Part shown: piece after piece, positions 60,022 to 64,000 of the stretch
Position numbering within the stretch: position 1 is the first letter of the stretch
Layout: each line of letters begins with the position of its first letter
Assembly (NCBI RefSeq): GCF_000423465.1
Contig: NZ_KE384021.1
Location: 497,115 to 561,114, forward strand
DNA: 64,000 bases
From: Propionicicella superfundia DSM 22317
Lineage (GTDB): Bacteria > Actinomycetota > Actinomycetes > Propionibacteriales > Propionibacteriaceae
Direction of reading: 5' to 3'
Position numbers and translations under genes: made by a program
The notes under the pieces: model-generated
What the model was told of the DNA's origin: nothing
Databases searched by the model: none
What the model saw: the letters and a program-made list of their open reading frames with translations, nothing else

Positions 60022-62420
60022 GCGTCCAGGCCAAGCCCACCGAGGTCGCGGAGCGGCCGCCGAGCGTCACCGTGACGATCGACGGCATCGCCGTCGAGGT
60101 GCCCAAGGGAACGCTGGTCATCCGCGCCGCCGAGATGATCGGCATCGCGATCCCGCGGTTCTGCGACCACCCGCTGCTCGACCCGGTCGGCGCATGCCGG
60201 CAGTGCATGGTCGAGGTTCCCGACATGGGCAACGGCCGCGGCATGCCGAAGCCGCAGGCGTCCTGCACGCTGGAATGCGCCGACGGCATGAAGGTCGCCA
60301 CGCAGCGGACCAGCGAGAAGGCCGAGAAGGCCCAGCGCGGCATGATCGAGCTGCTGCTGGTCAACCACCCGCTCGACTGCCCGATCTGCGACAAGGGCGG
60401 CGAATGCCCGTTGCAGAACCAGGCGATGAGCACCGGCAACGGCGAGTCGCGGTTCGACGGCCTGAAGCGCACCTACCCCAAGCCGGTCAACGTGTCGGCG
60501 CAGATCCTCCTCGACCGTGAGCGGTGCGTGCTGTGCGCCCGCTGCACCCGGTTCAGCGAGCAGATCTCCGGCGACCCCTTCATCGCCCTCGTCGAGCGCG
60601 GCGCGCTGCAGCAGATCGGCCGGTACGAGACCGAGCCGTACGACTCCTACTTCTCCGGCAACGTCGTCCAGATCTGCCCCGTCGGTGCGCTCACGAGCGC
60701 GGCGTACCGGTTCCAGTCCAGGCCGTTCGACCTGGTCAGCACCCCGGTCACCTGTGAGCACTGCGCCTCCGGCTGCCAGTTGCGCACCGACCATCGCCAC
60801 TTCCAGGTCAAGCGGCGCCTTGCGGGCGACCTGCCCGAGGTGAACGAGGAGTGGAACTGCGACCGGGGCCGGTTCGCGTTCGTCTCCGGGCGCGGCTCCG
60901 ACCGGCTGACCTACCCGCTGATCCGTGAGAACGGCGAGTTGCGCCCGGCCTCGTGGCCCGAGGCCATCGACGCGGCCGTCGCCGGACTGCGGCGGATCGG
61001 GACGTCGGCGGGCGTCGTGACCGGCGGACGACTCACGCTGGAGGCCGCGTACGCGTACTCCAAGTTCGCCCGCACCGTTCTGGGAACCAACAACGTCGAC
61101 TTCCGGGCCCGGCCGCACACCTCCGAGGAGGCCGAGTTCCTCGCGGCGCTCGTCGCGGGCCGCCGGCTGGGGGAGGGCGTGACCTACGCCGATCTCGAGA
61201 CGGCCGCCAAGGTCATCTGCGTGGCGTTCGAGCCCGAGGACGAGTCGCCGATCGTCTTCCTGCGGCTGCGGAAGGCGGCGCGCAAGAAGAAGCTCGCGAT
61301 CCAGGTCGTGTCCCCGTACCGCTCGCGGGGCACCGAGAAGATGCTGGCCGAGCACGTCCCGGCGATCGGAGCCGAGGCGATCTCGGGGCTGACCGCCGAC
61401 GCCGGCACGATCATCCTCGTCGGTGAGCGGGCGGCACAGACCCAGGGGATGCTGTCCGCGGTGGCCGAGCTCGCCGCTCGCACCGGAGCGCGCCTCGCGT
61501 GGGTGCCCCGGCGTGCCGGTGACCGCGGCGCGATCGAGGCCGGCTGTCTGCCGAACCTGCTGCCGGGCGGGCGCCCGGTCGCCGACAACGCCGCCAGGGT
61601 CGACGTGGCCGCCTCGTGGGGGGTCGACAGGCTTCCCGCCGGCGAAGGACTCGATGCCGATTCGCAGTTCGCCGCCGCGAGCGACGGACAGCTCAAGGGC
61701 CTGATCGTGGCCGGTGTCGAGCCGGCCGATTTCGCCTCCCGCGACGCCGTGCTGGCCGGTCTGGAGGCCGCCGAGTTCGTCTTGAGCCTCGAAACGAGGG
61801 CGTCCGAGGTGACCGAACGCGCCGACGTGGTGCTGCCCGTCGCCCTGCTGGAGACGCACGCGGGCACCTTCCTCAACTGGGAGCACCGGCCCGGGCCGGT
61901 CGAGGCCGTGGTCAAGAGCCGACACACCCCGATGACCGATCTGCGGATCCTCGCCGCTCTCGCCGATGCGGTCGGCACCCCGCTCGGCATCCGCACCGTG
62001 GCATCCGCACAGGCGGAGATCGCCGAGCTCGGCGTATGGGAGGGGCCCCGCCCCGCCACACCCGTCCTGCCGACCGCCCCGCGGGGCGGCGAGGTGACTC
62101 TCACGTCGTGGCGGCAGCTCATCGACGGCAGCAGGGCCAATGACGGCGAACCGGCCCTGCTCGAGACGGCCCGGCCGGTCGTCGCCCGCGTCAGTCCTGC
62201 GACGGCGGAGCGGCTCGGGCTCGGCGCGGAGCTGCGGCTGTCGTCGGCGACGGGATCGCACGATTTCGCGGTCGTCACGGATCCGTCCATGGTGGACGAC
62301 GCCGTGTGGATCCCGGGCAACTTCTTCGACGGCAGCCTCGGGACGCTGGGAGTCGTTCCCGGCGAGGCCGTCACGGTCGTCCCGGCATCCGAGTTGGTGT
62401 CGGCAGGAGGTAACGCATGA
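60018..62420 (+). CDS. nuoG: NADH-quinone oxidoreductase subunit G
   Basis: An 800-residue iron-sulfur subunit. N-terminal [2Fe-2S] ligands in [21 protein letters not shown] (in pieces) and ASCTLEC; the His-Cys3 N5 cluster in [20 protein letters not shown]4 ligands in [12 protein letters not shown] and ICPVGALTS; and a further [10 protein letters not shown] set as in NuoG with the N7 cluster. The rest is a molybdopterin-oxidoreductase-like domain without cofactor. Longest gene of the operon; overlaps nuoH by four bases. Confidence 0.95.
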   Translation: MSVQAKPTEVAERPPSVTVTIDGIAVEVPKGTLVIRAAEMIGIAIPRFCDHPLLDPVGACRQCMVEVPDMGNGRGMPKPQASCTLECADGMKVATQRTSEKAEKAQRGMIELLLVNHPLDCPICDKGGECPLQNQAMSTGNGESRFDGLKRTYPKPVNVSAQILLDRERCVLCARCTRFSEQISGDPFIALVERGALQQIGRYETEPYDSYFSGNVVQICPVGALTSAAYRFQSRPFDLVSTPVTCEHCASGCQLRTDHRHFQVKRRLAGDLPEVNEEWNCDRGRFAFVSGRGSDRLTYPLIRENGELRPASWPEAIDAAVAGLRRIGTSAGVVTGGRLTLEAAYAYSKFARTVLGTNNVDFRARPHTSEEAEFLAALVAGRRLGEGVTYADLETAAKVICVAFEPEDESPIVFLRLRKAARKKKLAIQVVSPYRSRGTEKMLAEHVPAIGAEAISGLTADAGTIILVGERAAQTQGMLSAVAELAARTGARLAWVPRRAGDRGAIEAGCLPNLLPGGRPVADNAARVDVAASWGVDRLPAGEGLDADSQFAAASDGQLKGLIVAGVEPADFASRDAVLAGLEAAEFVLSLETRASEVTERADVVLPVALLETHAGTFLNWEHRPGPVEAVVKSRHTPMTDLRILAALADAVGTPLGIRTVASAQAEIAELGVWEGPRPATPVLPTAPRGGEVTLTSWRQLIDGSRANDGEPALLETARPVVARVSPATAERLGLGAELRLSSATGSHDFAVVTDPSMVDDAVWIPGNFFDGSLGTLGVVPGEAVTVVPASELVSAGGNA

Positions 62421-63769
62421 GCCCGCTCGATCTGTCCCTCTTCGGCACCGACCCCTGGTGGCTCGTGCTGCTGAAGGTCGTCGTGCTGTTCGTGCTGCTG
62501 CTCGTCTGGACGATCTTCAACGTCTGGTACGAGCGCCGGCTCGTCGGCAAGATGCAGCACCGCCTCGGCCCGATCATGAACGGCCCCTTCGGCCTGTTCC
62601 AGGCGCTCGCCGACGGCGCGAAGCTGCTCCTCAAGGAGGACTTCCGGCCCTCGAAGGCGTCGGGCTTCCTCTACACGCTGGCCCCGATCATCTCGGGCAC
62701 GGCCGCGTTCACCGCGTGGGCGGTCATCCCGTTCGGCGGCGAGGTCGAGATCTTCGGGGTGCGAACGCGGCTGCAGTTGACGGACATGCCGGTGTCGACC
62801 CTGGTCATCCTGGCCGTGGCGTCGGTCGGCATCTACGGCTTCGTGCTGGCCGGCTGGTCGTCGTCCAGCCCCTACTCGCTGCTCGGCGGTCTGCGCTCCA
62901 GCGCTCAGATGATCTCCTACGAGCTGTCCATGGGCCTGTCCTTCGTCGCGGTCTTCCTCTACGCCGGCACGATGTCGACCTCCGAGGTGGTCGAGGCGCA
63001 GGCGCGCCCGCTCGCTCCCTTCGGTCTCGACATCGGTCTGCAGCAGTGGTACTGGCTGCTGCTGGCGCCCAGCTTCGTCATCTACGTCATCTCGATGGTC
63101 GGCGAGACGAACCGCGCCCCGTTCGACCTGCCCGAGTGCGAGTCCGAGCTCGTGTCCGGTCACCTCACCGAGTACACGGGTTTCCGCTACGCCATCTACT
63201 TCCTCGCCGAGTACATCAACATGGCGACGGTGTCGGCCGTTGCCACGACGCTGTTCGTCGGCGGGTACCACGCGCCCTGGCCCATCAACGTCCTGCTCCC
63301 GGTCCTCGACCAGGGCTGGTTCGGGCCGCTGTGGTTCGTCATCAAGGTGCAGCTCTTCATCTCTCTGTTCGTGTGGCTGCGCGGCACCTTGCCGCGGTTC
63401 CGCTACGACCAGTTCATGGATCTCGGCTGGAAGTGGATGATCCCCATCTCGGTGGTGTGGGTCATGGCCATCGCCACCATCCGCATCGTCCTCACCGACG
63501 AGCAGGTGCGCACGGGCCCGCTGCCGTGGATCGTGGCCGCGATCGTCGTGGTCGTCCTCGTCGCCCTGCTCATCGCCGGGCGTGAGCCACCGGAGACGGA
63601 GACCGAGGAGACGGACATCGGCGAGCCGTTCGACGCGTTCGCCGGAGGCTTCCCCGTCCCGCCGATGGCCGGTCAGGTGCTGCCGGAGTTCGCCGGCGTG
63701 ATGCGGGCGCAACCCGCCGAGGAGCCTGCGCCCGCGGCGGCGGACGCCGCGAAGGAGGCTGATTCCTGA
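62417..63769 (+). CDS. nuoH: NADH-quinone oxidoreductase subunit H
   Basis: A 450-residue membrane subunit with eight transmembrane helices. It has the quinone-site motif [32 protein letters not shown] and [19 protein letters not shown] (conserved E-rich loop). The C-terminal 60 residues form a hydrophilic extension ([15 protein letters not shown]...[12 protein letters not shown]) that short NuoH proteins lack. One-base overlap with nuoI (TGATG). Confidence 0.95.
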   Translation: MSPLDLSLFGTDPWWLVLLKVVVLFVLLLVWTIFNVWYERRLVGKMQHRLGPIMNGPFGLFQALADGAKLLLKEDFRPSKASGFLYTLAPIISGTAAFTAWAVIPFGGEVEIFGVRTRLQLTDMPVSTLVILAVASVGIYGFVLAGWSSSSPYSLLGGLRSSAQMISYELSMGLSFVAVFLYAGTMSTSEVVEAQARPLAPFGLDIGLQQWYWLLLAPSFVIYVISMVGETNRAPFDLPECESELVSGHLTEYTGFRYAIYFLAEYINMATVSAVATTLFVGGYHAPWPINVLLPVLDQGWFGPLWFVIKVQLFISLFVWLRGTLPRFRYDQFMDLGWKWMIPISVVWVMAIATIRIVLTDEQVRTGPLPWIVAAIVVVVLVALLIAGREPPETETEETDIGEPFDAFAGGFPVPPMAGQVLPEFAGVMRAQPAEEPAPAAADAAKEADS

Positions 63770-64000
63770 TGGGACTGTTCGACGCCTGGGCGGGGTTCGG
63801 GATCACGTTCCGGACCATCTTCCGCAAGACGTTCACCCAGGACTACCCGCTCAAGCCGAAGGTCACAGCCCCGCGGTTCCACGGCCGGCACCAGCTCAAC
63901 CGGTGGCCGGACGGGCTGGAGAAGTGCGTCGGCTGCGAGCTGTGCGCGTGGGCGTGTCCGGCGGATGCGATCTACGTGGAGGGCGCCGACAACACCGAGG
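63769..64000 (+). CDS. nuoI: NADH-quinone oxidoreductase subunit I, N-terminal part
   Basis: The first 77 codons of the gene are present; it is cut by the window end. They include the amphipathic N-terminus ([20 protein letters not shown]), [19 protein letters not shown] and the first [4Fe-4S] motif [16 protein letters not shown]. It carries clusters N6a and N6b between NuoG and NuoB. The operon presumably goes on with nuoJ-nuoN outside the window. Confidence 0.94.
   Translation, partial: MGLFDAWAGFGITFRTIFRKTFTQDYPLKPKVTAPRFHGRHQLNRWPDGLEKCVGCELCAWACPADAIYVEGADNTE

Overview
The window is high-GC bacterial DNA with GTG starts, many 1-8 base gene overlaps, no secretin gene beside the type IV pilus genes, a menaquinone pathway and a 14-subunit-type complex I operon. 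Together these point to an actinobacterium (Actinomycetota), possibly near Propionibacteriales; the genus cannot be fixed from the sequence alone. No rRNA, tRNA, CRISPR array, phage or insertion sequence was recognised.

Region 1 (1-15187) looks like one catabolic regulon. It holds the start of a RuBisCO-like protein, a triosephosphate-isomerase-like enzyme, a class II aldolase, a CbbY-type phosphatase, a GntR/UTRA repressor, a fused E1 alpha-beta 2-oxoacid dehydrogenase with its E2, a split transketolase, a large transaldolase-like protein and a NagD-type HAD phosphatase. Four promoter regions in it share a TGTATAG-type element that may be the GntR operator. In the middle sits an FMN-riboswitch-controlled riboflavin transporter (ribX-ribY). 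The substrate is unknown; this is the best candidate for an undescribed pathway.

Region 2 (15188-26328) is a type IVa pilus locus: a long leader, a major pilin followed by a strong hairpin, minor pilins, a large prepilin-like protein with a bactofilin-like beta-helix, pilD, pilM, pilN, pilO, pilT and pilC, with pilB convergent on the other strand.

Region 3 (26426-37732) is mixed housekeeping and accessory: mutY, an isoaspartate methyltransferase, a dCMP-deaminase family protein, an M4 metalloprotease fused to an emfourin-like domain, an NfeD-flotillin pair, a two-component system with an unusual two-part kinase, a DhaM-HPr-EI fusion and a small PLDc_N membrane protein.

Region 4 (37787-64000) is centred on respiratory quinones: menE, menA, menC, menD, menG, menF, a menJ-like reductase and nuoA-nuoI (nuoI cut by the window end). 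Between them are a PH-domain protein, a glutathionyl-hydroquinone-reductase-like protein, a TM0106-type nuclease, an ABC exporter pair, poxB, and a MarR/oxidoreductase divergon with two clear operators. menB, menH and menI are not in the window.

A roughly 60-bp palindromic element occurs four times in intergenic DNA (7243, 29932, 44032, 51908) and is an unexplained dispersed repeat.
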